Origin: Chania multitudinisentens RB-25
Lineage (GTDB): Bacteria; Pseudomonadota; Gammaproteobacteria; Enterobacterales; Enterobacteriaceae
Reading direction: 5' to 3'
DNA length: 64,000 nt
NCBI RefSeq assembly: GCF_000520015.2
Contig: NZ_CP007044.2
Coordinates: 4,774,001 to 4,838,000 of the forward strand
Shown here: positions 16,698 to 25,162 of the stretch, piece after piece
Position numbering within the stretch: position 1 is the first letter of the stretch
Layout: every line of letters starts with the position of its first letter
Notes under the pieces: generated by a model
Seen by the model: the letters and a program-made list of their open reading frames with translations, nothing else
Database searches by the model: none
What the model was told of the DNA's origin: nothing
Program-made: the position numbers and the translations under genes

Positions 16698-17264
16698 ATG
16701 GGGTTACTGATTACCGTTGTCATTATTATATTCGCCGTGGTGGGACTTGGTGGTTGGGCAATCAGTATTTATAACCGCCTAGTGGCATTGCGCAATAATA
16801 TCGATGCCTCTTTTGCTAACATTGATGTGATTCTGAAACAGCGTGCTGACCAGATCCCGGCTCTCATTCAGGTTGTTTCAAAAGCGATGTCTCATGAAAA
16901 GGATATTTTTACTACGCTCAGCGCCGCCAGAATCACCTATCTGAATGCAGGGTCGATAAAAGATAAAGTGGATGCCGCCAATCAGCTTGAGAGTGCTCTA
17001 AAATCAGTCATCGCTATTTCAGAGAATTATCCCACTCTTATTTCTGGTAATAGTTTTATTGAGCTGCAAAAATCAGTGAGTGAAGTGGAAGACAAAATCG
17101 CTCACCGCCGTGAATTCTTTAACGATGCGGTTAATCTCTATAATATTGGTATTACTTTGTTTCCTGATGTGCTGTGCGCTAAAGCGTTAGGTTACCAGCG
17201 TATGTCATTGCTGGAAATCAGTGCAGAGGAGATTGCTTATAATGGTGTTAAGTTTAACGATTAG
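16698..17264 (+). CDS. LemA family protein
   Basis: 188 residues. One N-terminal membrane segment (about 3-23) precedes the helical LemA domain with the signature YNRLVALRNNIDASFANIDVILKQRADQIPALI and the C-terminal NLYNIGITLFPDVLCAKALGY. LemA proteins are inner-membrane helical-bundle proteins, topology N-out, of poorly known function. AGGGAG precedes the ATG. Its stop codon abuts the stop of the convergent gene (17265), with no gap. A second LemA lies at 17.6 kb on the other strand; the two share the RNxxxxSFANID and LKQRADxIP blocks and are probable paralogues. Confidence 0.88.
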   Translation: MGLLITVVIIIFAVVGLGGWAISIYNRLVALRNNIDASFANIDVILKQRADQIPALIQVVSKAMSHEKDIFTTLSAARITYLNAGSIKDKVDAANQLESALKSVIAISENYPTLISGNSFIELQKSVSEVEDKIAHRREFFNDAVNLYNIGITLFPDVLCAKALGYQRMSLLEISAEEIAYNGVKFND

Positions 17265-17612
17265 CTATTTTGCCTTCGTTGCTACCTCACCTAAAATGTT
17301 CATTATTCTTTGATGATTAAACAGAACAAACAAAATACTGGAAATAACAATCACTCCCCAGGAAAAAAAGATATGCATACCGGAAATACCAGAAAACACA
17401 AAAATCATACAGACAATAAATCCTGGGAACAGTGCTAAAGCCAACCCACCGGCGATGATACCAAAAAACGTTTTCAGCAACGGAAGGCGGATAAATAGTG
17501 CAACGAAAAAGGCAGCGATAAGCACACCAAATGAAGCGACAAAGGCCATCATCGCCGGTTCATTTTCAATAAACCGCATAAAACCAAACAGTTCAATAGG
17601 TAATTCCATCAT
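17265..17612 (-). CDS. Small multi-spanning membrane protein
   Basis: 115 residues with three strongly hydrophobic segments (about 20-45, 48-72 and 78-100) and a short basic tail (FNHQRIMNILGEVATKAK). AGAGGG lies 8 bases before the first ATG. It follows the second LemA gene by 13 bp on the same strand and so belongs to the GIDE-LemA operon. I do not recognise a family. Confidence 0.65.
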   Translation of the reverse strand: MMELPIELFGFMRFIENEPAMMAFVASFGVLIAAFFVALFIRLPLLKTFFGIIAGGLALALFPGFIVCMIFVFSGISGMHIFFSWGVIVISSILFVLFNHQRIMNILGEVATKAK

Positions 17613-17625
17613 AATATTTTCCCTC

Positions 17626-18153
17626 TCAATGGTATTTTAATAATGAGCGTTTTTGATAACCTAATAGCTTAGCCAACACGATATTTGGAAAAACTTGAAT
17701 ACCAATGTTATACAACATAACGCTTTGGTTAAAGAACTCTTGACGATCGGCAATGCTATTTTCCAATAAAGAGATGCGCTGCTGTAATGCCGTCAGATGG
17801 TGTATCGCTTTTAATTCCGGGTAATTTTCGGCCAGCATAAAAATCTGCCGGAACAATTCATCGGTCTGATTAGCTACCTGAACTTTTTCTTCTGATTGGC
17901 GGCTGCTCAGGTAACGGCTCCGCAGTTGAGCTAATTGGGTAAAAACCTCCCCTTGATGCACCATGACTTTTTCTGCCACCTTAATCAACTCAGGAATTTC
18001 ATCGGCCCGCTGTTTCAACAGGACATCAATATTGGCAAACGATTTCTCCACATAGTTTCTGAGGGCCACAATTTTGTTATACAGCACGATCAGATAACGC
18101 ATCATTAAAAGTGCCAGTGCTACAACAATAACTAACGCAATCAGTGAATTCAT
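17626..18153 (-). CDS. LemA family protein, second copy
   Basis: 175 residues from the ATG at 18153, which overlaps the end of the GIDE-domain gene; a TTG 27 bases upstream is an alternative. One membrane segment (LIALVIVVALALLMMRYLIV) is followed by the LemA domain: YNKIVALRNYVEKSFANID, LKQRADEIPELI, and MLYNIGIQVFPNIVLAKLLGY. It is translationally coupled to the GIDE-domain gene, an association seen repeatedly in bacteria as I recall. Function inferred to be membrane-associated quality control or stress response, but unproved. Confidence 0.86.
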   Translation of the reverse strand: MNSLIALVIVVALALLMMRYLIVLYNKIVALRNYVEKSFANIDVLLKQRADEIPELIKVAEKVMVHQGEVFTQLAQLRSRYLSSRQSEEKVQVANQTDELFRQIFMLAENYPELKAIHHLTALQQRISLLENSIADRQEFFNQSVMLYNIGIQVFPNIVLAKLLGYQKRSLLKYH

Positions 18154-18164
18154 GTCATTCGGCC

Positions 18165-19235
18165 TTATGGTTTTAACCAACTGAAAAAGGGCGATTGCCA
18201 GAAATTCAGCGTAAGAATATGGCCATCAAAGGTATAGGGAATCGTTAATATGACCGCAATCAAAAAGGCAGCAACGCCACAGAACATCAAAGCAGTATTA
18301 ACTAACGGGCGGCTCCTATTCCAGCGGGATACGCTGGTCACTGGCGATATCGCCAGAATATCTTTCACCGTATCTTTAATAATGACTACCTGGTTATTTC
18401 GCTCATTGGCTGCACCGATAAGCATGACTCTTTCATTATTAAACAAAGCATATTCTGTATAGCGGCGGCCACCGCGTTCTTCTTCAGCTGAAGGTGTGAA
18501 ACTGACCAATTCCAGCCCATCAGGCACTACGGCAACGCCGCCGGTGTCGTCGGTGATTTTAAATGGCTGATACTTTTCCGCAACAGATAACAGGTGGTAA
18601 TGCCTATCGCCATCAGAGTCAGTGCTGATCTCATATTGGGCGTAGTAATAACCAATACATTTTTTCTTACTTAATGGCGCAGTCACCTGCTCTGATGCAG
18701 AAACAATTCCCTCCACCTCAACTAATCCCATTGCCAATGAGCGAATTTTCGACGTGGGTAAGATTTGCTGCAACTTAAAAAACTGCCCCTTGGTTGTTGG
18801 CGTTAACCAGGAAATAATAACGCTCAGCAGTATCACACCGACAAAAGCGATTGGGCCATAAACCAAAGCACCATAAAAGATCACTACCACCAACAAAGAA
18901 CCCACAAACTTAAGGATAGTTTTTAACATGGATTGGTTTTTTTGCCGCTCTTTGATAAAGCGCTCTCTCAGGCCACTAAAAGAACGGTAAAAAAAAGCGA
19001 CCTGAAATAGCACAAATGTCAGAACAAACAGGCCAACTAAGACATAGAAACCATATTGTTCATTCACGGTAAAAGCGCTGCCAGCGATAATTGCTGCAAC
19101 CAGAGGAATAGCCCAAACAGGCAACGCGGTGCGCTCATAAAGCAGACGTAAAACCAATGTGATAAAGCCGCCAACAGCTGCGGCAAAGAATGCGATAAAA
19201 AATGCCATAATGAACCCATTCCGTTGCAATGGCAT
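18165..19235 (-). CDS. GIDE-domain membrane protein (E3 ubiquitin ligase-like family)
   Basis: 356 residues. The ATG at 19235 has AAAGG at a good distance; an internal ATG at 19208 is possible. Four hydrophobic segments lie in the first 145 residues, then a GIDE (MUL1/MULAN-type BAM) domain at about 150-310: GLVEVEGIVSASEQVTAPLS, KKCIGYYYAQYEIS, ITDDTGGVAVV and ERVMLIGAANE, and one terminal membrane segment near 325-345. The eukaryotic relatives MUL1 carry a RING finger for ubiquitin transfer; none is present here, so ligase activity is not implied despite the usual database name. It is first in a three-gene operon with a LemA protein. Confidence 0.8.
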   Translation of the reverse strand: MPLQRNGFIMAFFIAFFAAAVGGFITLVLRLLYERTALPVWAIPLVAAIIAGSAFTVNEQYGFYVLVGLFVLTFVLFQVAFFYRSFSGLRERFIKERQKNQSMLKTILKFVGSLLVVVIFYGALVYGPIAFVGVILLSVIISWLTPTTKGQFFKLQQILPTSKIRSLAMGLVEVEGIVSASEQVTAPLSKKKCIGYYYAQYEISTDSDGDRHYHLLSVAEKYQPFKITDDTGGVAVVPDGLELVSFTPSAEEERGGRRYTEYALFNNERVMLIGAANERNNQVVIIKDTVKDILAISPVTSVSRWNRSRPLVNTALMFCGVAAFLIAVILTIPYTFDGHILTLNFWQSPFFSWLKP

Positions 19236-19551
19236 AATTGTAACCTTTGATTATGGGTTGACAACCCTTATCTTAAAGCGCCTTCATCGCCTGCATTTAT
19301 CTTGTGAATCAACTCTTAAGCCCCTGCCAGTAACAATAAAAAATCGATAAGCACCAACCGTGCAAATTTCCAAGCTTCATCACGCTCTTTGTTTACCCAC
19401 ATCTGTTTACCCATCTAGAGATACTGTGATCTAGCTCCAATCGTTTAGAAAAAAAACTTGTGTGCTTTGACTCTTTTTTAGCCATATGATTAACTCAAAT
19501 TGTTCGTAAATAAAAATATAGTTCATATATATGAAAATAAAGGATGGTCGT
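19236..19551. promoter_or_regulatory. Regulatory gap before the sugar-acid operon, with a perfect palindrome
   Basis: About 300 bp between divergent genes. TTCATATATATGAA at 19522-19535 is a perfect 14 bp palindrome ending 16 bp before the aldolase start, a plausible operator for the IclR regulator at the end of the operon. Which protein binds it is unknown. A TTGACT at about 19477 may be part of the promoter. Confidence 0.45.
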
Positions 19552-20478
19552 ATGCACAGTTCTTACATCACCCCAACGGTGACTGTTTTTGATAAAAAAG
19601 GCAGGTTAGATTCAGAAGAAAACCTGAAGTTATATGATTTTATTAAAGAATATATGTCTGGTTTCGTTGTTATGGGGAGCACCGGAGAGTTCTTTTCGTT
19701 AAGCGTTGAAACATCCAGACAGTTGATCAAGCTTGCTTCAGGTTTTAATAAAGGCCACTTAAAAGTGTACGCTGGCGCCAGCCGTATGGACGTCAATGAA
19801 TCCATTTCATTGGCAAACTACGCCTACGAATGTGGGTTGGATGGCGTAATGATTATCAGCCCGTACTATTTTCGGTTAACGGATGAAGGTATTTATGATT
19901 TTTATAGCAAGATAGCTAAAAATACTAAGGCTAATATTTTTATCTATAACTTCCCAGAGAAAACGGGTTACAGCATTTCACCAGAAATATGTTTAAAATT
20001 AGCCACTGCATTCCCCAATATTATTGGCTTCAAAGATACGATACCTGACACCATGCATACCTGTGAAATTATCAAGCAGGTTAAAAAAGAACTCCCTTAT
20101 TTTGAAGTCTATGCCGGATATGATAATAACTTCGCTCATAATATTCTTTCTGGGGGAAATGGCTGCATTGGCGGGCTATCGAATATAATACCTGAATTCT
20201 TTAAATCCTGGATAGATGCCTTTGCCAGTAATGACTTATTAAGCATATCTACTCATCAACAGACCGTCGATAAAATGATGGATATTTATCACTTGCATGA
20301 CCCATTTATTTCCACACTTAAAAAAACGCTTCAATTACGGGGAATTATTAACTCAGACTTTATTTACCCCCCATTTAGCCCTGTAGCCCAGGAAAAGATT
20401 GCATCAATTGCGTCAATATTGAGCTTAGCCAATGTTCAGATAAAAACAGACAATCACAATATGCCCGTAATAGGATAA
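19552..20478 (+). CDS. DapA-type aldolase, likely for a 2-keto-3-deoxy sugar acid
   Basis: 308 residues from the ATG at 19552, with AAAGGA 7 bases upstream; an ATG at 19531 lacks a site. TIM-barrel lyase with GSTGEFFSLS (pyruvate loop), YNFPEKTG (catalytic Tyr) and IIGFKDT (Schiff-base Lys). It is 10 bp before an ACS-type transporter and in one operon with an altronate dehydratase family enzyme, whose product would be a 2-keto-3-deoxyaldonate; this aldolase would then split it into pyruvate and an aldehyde. The exact stereochemistry is unknown. Confidence 0.84.
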   Translation: MHSSYITPTVTVFDKKGRLDSEENLKLYDFIKEYMSGFVVMGSTGEFFSLSVETSRQLIKLASGFNKGHLKVYAGASRMDVNESISLANYAYECGLDGVMIISPYYFRLTDEGIYDFYSKIAKNTKANIFIYNFPEKTGYSISPEICLKLATAFPNIIGFKDTIPDTMHTCEIIKQVKKELPYFEVYAGYDNNFAHNILSGGNGCIGGLSNIIPEFFKSWIDAFASNDLLSISTHQQTVDKMMDIYHLHDPFISTLKKTLQLRGIINSDFIYPPFSPVAQEKIASIASILSLANVQIKTDNHNMPVIG

Positions 20479-20488
20479 GGAGGGATTA

Positions 20489-21778
20489 GTGAATATTACC
20501 GCTTATAACAATCAACTACTCAATTCCGCTATCAGTAAATCATGGAAACGTCTCGTTCCCTTGATGTTTTTACTTTATTTTATTGCATTTATCGATCGTG
20601 TGAATGTGGGTTTTGCCAAAACGGCAATGCAGGTTGACATTTCACTGTCAGATTCAGCCTTTGCCTTCGGCGCAGGCATTTTCTTTGCGGCTTATGCGTT
20701 ATTCGGCATTCCTGCAAACCTGATTTTAAACAAGATCGGTGCACAAAAGTGGCTCAGCATTACCACGATACTGTGGGGCGTTTTGTCTGCCCTAACGGGC
20801 TTTGTAACGAATGAAACACAATTTATTATACTGCGTTTCCTGCTGGGTTTAGGCGAAGCAGGTTTTTATCCAGGCATCCTGCTCCTCGCTTCAATTTACT
20901 TCCCGAATAAGGTTCGCGGTTCTGTCATTGGTATTTTTGTTCTCGGCGTCCCGCTGGCCCTGACTCTAGGTTCCCCTCTTTCTGGCGCCTTGCTTGAGCT
21001 GAATGGTTGGTTAGGTCGCCCAGGTTGGTTCTGGATGTTCGTCATCGAAGGACTACCTGCGGTATTCATGGGTATATTTGCCTTCTTCTATCTGGACGAT
21101 AACCCATCGAAAGCTCGTTTCCTGACGCAAGAGGAAAAAGATGCGCTGAATGCTCAGCTTGAAAGCGAACGCCAGAAAACAGAAACCAGTTCGGTAACGT
21201 CGGCCTTAAAAAGCCTCAATGTTTGGCATCTTGCTCTCATCTACGGCACGATACAGATCTCAGTATATGGTTTGATGTTCTTCCTGCCGTCTCAAGTTGC
21301 AGCATTAATGGGATCGACTCTTGGTTTTAAAGAATCGTTGGTGGCAGCAATCCCATGGGCGTGTTCAGCATTCGGCGTGTATTACATTCCACGGATAGCC
21401 GATCGCAACCCCAAAAATCGCGTGAAAATATCAGTCATGTGCATGCTGGCGGCAGCTATCGGGTTGGCAGTCTCGGCTTATGCAGGCCCTGTGCTTGCGA
21501 TTGCAGCGCTCTGTTTATCGGCAATTGGCTTTTTGTCTGTCCAGCCTATCTTCTGGACGTTTCCCGCACAGATTTTGTCAGGTTCGGCATTGGCGGCAGG
21601 CATCGGTTTCTGTACCACAATGGGTGCATTTTGTTCGTTTTTGGCACCTATGATTCGTGTTGAAGTTGATCAACTCATGAATAGCACAACAGCCGGATTA
21701 GTGACTCTCTCACTCATTACTGTTGTCAGTGCAGTCTTAATTAGCGTACTAAAAAGTAATGACTCAGCAGAGAGATAA
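20489..21778 (+). CDS. MFS transporter, anion:cation symporter (ACS) family
   Basis: 429 residues from a GTG at 20489 with a strong AAGGAGG. Twelve membrane segments; ACS signatures YFIAFIDRVNVGFA in TM1 and RFLLGLGEAGFYPGILLL in TM4, as in tartrate, galactonate and hexuronate importers. Sits between the aldolase and dehydratase genes, so it probably brings in the sugar acid (an aldonate such as altronate or galactonate is plausible). Confidence 0.86.
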   Translation: MNITAYNNQLLNSAISKSWKRLVPLMFLLYFIAFIDRVNVGFAKTAMQVDISLSDSAFAFGAGIFFAAYALFGIPANLILNKIGAQKWLSITTILWGVLSALTGFVTNETQFIILRFLLGLGEAGFYPGILLLASIYFPNKVRGSVIGIFVLGVPLALTLGSPLSGALLELNGWLGRPGWFWMFVIEGLPAVFMGIFAFFYLDDNPSKARFLTQEEKDALNAQLESERQKTETSSVTSALKSLNVWHLALIYGTIQISVYGLMFFLPSQVAALMGSTLGFKESLVAAIPWACSAFGVYYIPRIADRNPKNRVKISVMCMLAAAIGLAVSAYAGPVLAIAALCLSAIGFLSVQPIFWTFPAQILSGSALAAGIGFCTTMGAFCSFLAPMIRVEVDQLMNSTTAGLVTLSLITVVSAVLISVLKSNDSAER

Positions 21779-21831
21779 AGGCAAAAAATAATGGTTCTGC
21801 AATTTCATTAATAAAAATAAGGAAGCAAATC

Positions 21832-23427
21832 ATGCAAAAAATTCTGAAGATTGACGAAAGTGATAATCTGATTGTTGCCCTGAAAAATTTGAATAAGGGT
21901 GAGACTGTCTGCTGGGGAACTGAAAATATTACGCTAGTGACTGACGTTAAGGCAAAACACAAGTTTTCGACTGAAGATATTGCCACCGATGGCATTGTGT
22001 CAATGTATGGCACACCCGTTGGTAAAGCCACAAAGCCAATTGCCAAGGGTGAGGCCGTTACCGTCAATAATATCAAACACTACGCAGCACCCGTGCTGCT
22101 TAATAATGAACCATACCACTGGCAGGAACCGGATATATCCGCTTATGCCACGCGCACATTCAAAGGCTATATGCGTGACGATGGCCGCGTTGGCACGGCG
22201 AACTATTGGTTAGTTCTTCCCTTGGTTTTTTGTGAGAACCGGAATGTCACTAAACTGACAGATGCCTTGAACGATGCCTTGGGCTACTCTGATCATTCTC
22301 TGACACGTTTTGCGATGGACCTGGCAGGTGATAGTGCGTCAAAAGGAAAAGACAAAGAAAAGCTGTTACCTCATATAGAGGGGGTACGTTGTATCACGGT
22401 AAATAGTGGTTGCGGCGGTGCAACCACAGACAGCATGACAATGTGTGATGTGCTGGCTGCTTATGCTGACCATCCAAACGTAATCGGCATTACGGTATTT
22501 AGTTTGGGCTGTGAAAAAGCTCGTGTTATAGATTTCCAACACGCTCTCAATAAACGAAATCCAAACTTCGATAAACCTGCGCTGTATTTCAAACAGCAAG
22601 AGTGGGAAAACGAAGAACAGATGATGCAATCTGCATTAAGAGAAACTTTCTCGCAGATGAAAGCGGTTGGACGAACACCGCGCGTTGATGTTCCCTTATC
22701 ATTCTTAAAGTTAGGCGTGAAATGTGGCGCTTCCGATGGTTTTTCTGGTATTTCAGGTAATCCTGCAATGGGGTTGGTTTCCGATTGGGTCGTGACGCTA
22801 GGCGGCGCATCGGGCTTGGCAGAATTCCCTGAACTTTGCGGTGCTGAAGGCGATATGGTTAAGCGTTGCCGTAACCCAGCCGATAAGAAAAAATTCCTGG
22901 AGCTAATGAACAATTATGAGAAAACCGCCAACTTTTTTGATACCTCAATCGCCGATAACCCAAGCCCAGGCAATATCGCTGATGGTCTGATTACCGATGC
23001 CATAAAATCTACCGGGGCGGCGAAGAAAGGGGGACGAGCACCGATTAGTGCCGTATGCGATTATGCAGAGCCAATGCCTGATGCTGGCCTCTCGCTGGTT
23101 TGTACCCCAGGCAATGATGTCGTTGCTGTAACGGGGTTAGTGGCAGCGGGATGTAATATTGTTATTTTCTCTACGGGTTTAGGCACCCCTACCGGCAACC
23201 CAATTGTGCCAGTCCTCAAGATTTCAACCAATACTGAAATCGCTGAACGGTTGAAAGATATTATCGATTTCGACTGTGGCTCAGTGATTGAGGGCACGCC
23301 TTTACATGATGTCAGCCAGGCTTTATTTGAACGGGTTATAGAGACGGCTAGCCGCGATTATATCGTGAAGTCAGATAGGCTAGAGCAATACGATTTCTTA
23401 CTGTGGAAACGCTCGTTGGATTTATAA
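21832..23427 (+). CDS. Altronate/galactarate dehydratase family (UxaA-like) enzyme
   Basis: 531 residues; AAGGAAG precedes the ATG. The N-terminal SAF domain (about 1-95) is followed by the large dehydratase domain with iron-binding cysteines in NSGCGGATTDS, FSLGCE, GVKCGASDGFSG and CTPGND. UxaA turns D-altronate into 2-keto-3-deoxygluconate. No altronate oxidoreductase (UxaB) or hexuronate isomerase (UxaC) is in the window, so the substrate probably enters already as an aldonate or aldarate. Third gene of the operon, 53 bp after the transporter. Confidence 0.85.
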   Translation: MQKILKIDESDNLIVALKNLNKGETVCWGTENITLVTDVKAKHKFSTEDIATDGIVSMYGTPVGKATKPIAKGEAVTVNNIKHYAAPVLLNNEPYHWQEPDISAYATRTFKGYMRDDGRVGTANYWLVLPLVFCENRNVTKLTDALNDALGYSDHSLTRFAMDLAGDSASKGKDKEKLLPHIEGVRCITVNSGCGGATTDSMTMCDVLAAYADHPNVIGITVFSLGCEKARVIDFQHALNKRNPNFDKPALYFKQQEWENEEQMMQSALRETFSQMKAVGRTPRVDVPLSFLKLGVKCGASDGFSGISGNPAMGLVSDWVVTLGGASGLAEFPELCGAEGDMVKRCRNPADKKKFLELMNNYEKTANFFDTSIADNPSPGNIADGLITDAIKSTGAAKKGGRAPISAVCDYAEPMPDAGLSLVCTPGNDVVAVTGLVAAGCNIVIFSTGLGTPTGNPIVPVLKISTNTEIAERLKDIIDFDCGSVIEGTPLHDVSQALFERVIETASRDYIVKSDRLEQYDFLLWKRSLDL

Positions 23428-23499
23428 AAAAGAACAACCGTCAAATATCGAATTTAATCACGTTGTGCCATCACTAAAGGAACTACTGTCTGTTACCCC

Positions 23500-23530
23500 C
23501 CGGGATCACGGAATATCTATGTGATCCCGG
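23500..23530. terminator. Hairpin between convergent dehydratase and IclR genes
   Basis: Perfect 10 bp stem CCGGGATCAC/GTGATCCCGG with an 11 nt loop. No T-run follows on either strand, so it may be a bidirectional stabilising hairpin rather than a strong terminator. Confidence 0.55.
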
Positions 23531-23589
23531 CCTTCGAATACTGGGAAGTCGCTGATTGTTAATAACGCTGTTGAAAATAATGCCTCCCA

Positions 23590-24372
23590 TCAAGCACCAC
23601 GGCTGTTTAACTTAACATCCTGCAAATTATCCAACGCGCTTTCAATACGTTCCTTTGCACTAACCAGAACATTAATAACCTGCTTCACTTTTTCGTCGTC
23701 GGCGCGAAAATAAGGAATAGAAACGCTAATTGCTGCAATAGTTTTCCCACGCTGCTTTAGAGACACTGCATAACATACTGTTTCTTCATTGATTTCCCGA
23801 TTATCAACAGAGAACCCGCGCTCCTTTATCTCCTCAAACTGGGCTCTTAGCTTTTTGATATCAAAGGTACTATACGGCGTCAAAGCAATAAGCCCGTTAG
23901 GGTATAATTCATTAATATACTCATCCGTAAATTCGCATAACATAATTTTACCCAGCGCAGATAATGTTGCAGGCAATCGGGTGCCAATCTTTGAAACTAA
24001 CTGCACGGCTTGATCTGATTGAACCTTATCAATATACAAGACTTCATCACCATCAAGAATTCCCATTTGGCAAACTTCATTGCACAAACTTACGATAGAC
24101 TTCATTTCCTCATTAATCACCTGAAGCCAAAATGATTTCTCAAAGAAAGACCGGGATAAAATAGAACAGGAAATCCCTAGGTAATAAAGGTTTTTGGATT
24201 TATCAAAATTTATATAGCTATATTCAACCAAGGTTTTTAGTATCGGATGGATAGTGCCTTTATTAATGCCAGTTTTGGATGATAACTGAGTTAAATTAAT
24301 ACCTTCATCCATTGATGAAACAACTTCAATGATATTTAAAACTCTTGCTGTTGGCATGTGTATGTTTTTCAT
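23590..24372 (-). CDS. IclR-family transcriptional regulator
   Basis: 260 residues. An N-terminal winged helix (ARVLNIIEVVSSMDEGINLTQLSSKTGINKGTIHPILK read in two parts around residues 9-46) precedes the IclR effector domain with GTRLPATLSALGKIMLCEF and AAISVSIP. It converges on the sugar-acid operon and most likely controls it with 2-keto-3-deoxygluconate or a similar effector, as KdgR-type IclR proteins do. The start at 24372 (MKNIHMPTARV) is kept; the internal ATG six codons on is an alternative. Confidence 0.86.
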   Translation of the reverse strand: MKNIHMPTARVLNIIEVVSSMDEGINLTQLSSKTGINKGTIHPILKTLVEYSYINFDKSKNLYYLGISCSILSRSFFEKSFWLQVINEEMKSIVSLCNEVCQMGILDGDEVLYIDKVQSDQAVQLVSKIGTRLPATLSALGKIMLCEFTDEYINELYPNGLIALTPYSTFDIKKLRAQFEEIKERGFSVDNREINEETVCYAVSLKQRGKTIAAISVSIPYFRADDEKVKQVINVLVSAKERIESALDNLQDVKLNSRGA

Positions 24373-25162
24373 TTTTAAAATCGCATGTCTCGACGTCAGG
24401 GTTAATTACCTCCGATCATGCTGCCGAGTCTTAGACTAAATGTCGAGAGGTTTGTTTGTGAGTTTAATCTTGCAAGCCATGGCGTGTGAGGAATGAGCCT
24501 TTTCATCATCATTGCGAAAGTTGTCACCTTGCAACACCCTACGTAGCTCCGTTCGAAAGTTTCTGAAAGAAATAAAATCGTCACCAACCGTCAACGTCAG
24601 GCTCCTGCACAATTCTTTCAAAATCTCCTGAGTTTCACGGTTTAGAGGAAAATTGTGTACATTTTGTTAGATAATAGTATTACTTGCCGTAACACTTCTT
24701 CGGTGTGATATCTCCTCTTACAGCCATTATTTCTGCCAATAACCCCACCAGCCGCCAAAATCAGCGATTTTTTATTGTTCGAAATCTCATTATCCATTAT
24801 GAACAGCATCGTAAGATTACCTGGCTCCTATTTCATGATCTGGCGCGTTAATACGGATGAACTTATTCCAAGGATTTTAGCAACAGACAAGAGTAATCCA
24901 TCCTTACAAAGATGAAGGTTCTGCTGTGCTGGCGAATAGTTGTGATGCTCTGGGTGTGGCGAGATACTCATGGGCATGGCGGTTAAAAATGCACCATAAA
25001 GCGTAGCACAGCGATGTAGAGAGAAAACCATCAAGCAAACGAAAGAACAACTTAGCAAAGGCTTGTTTAACAGTGATGCTCATTACTGTATAAAAAATAA
25101 GAGCCTCACTAGCAGCGAAGCCCTTTGTATTATTTTGATTTGGCCTCCTTCAACCGGCTTGC
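24373..25162 (-). pseudogene. Decayed region with a possible LysR-regulator remnant
   Basis: About 790 bp with only broken minus-strand frames. One frame at 24835-25058 contains LLLSVAKILGISSSVLTRQIMK, which resembles the helix-turn-helix of LysR regulators (usual end SQPALSRQI-x-x-LE); just after its stop another frame reads TMLFIMDN and LILAAGG, echoing the LF...LT-AG that follows in LysR proteins. A further frame near 24436-24621 (FISFRNFRTELRRVLQG) is protein-like but unassigned. No intact gene is supported. Confidence 0.35.

Noticed and set aside
18165..19235. Ubiquitin ligase activity of the GIDE protein
   Set aside because: Only the GIDE domain is present; there is no RING finger, so the ligase name is not taken over as a function.
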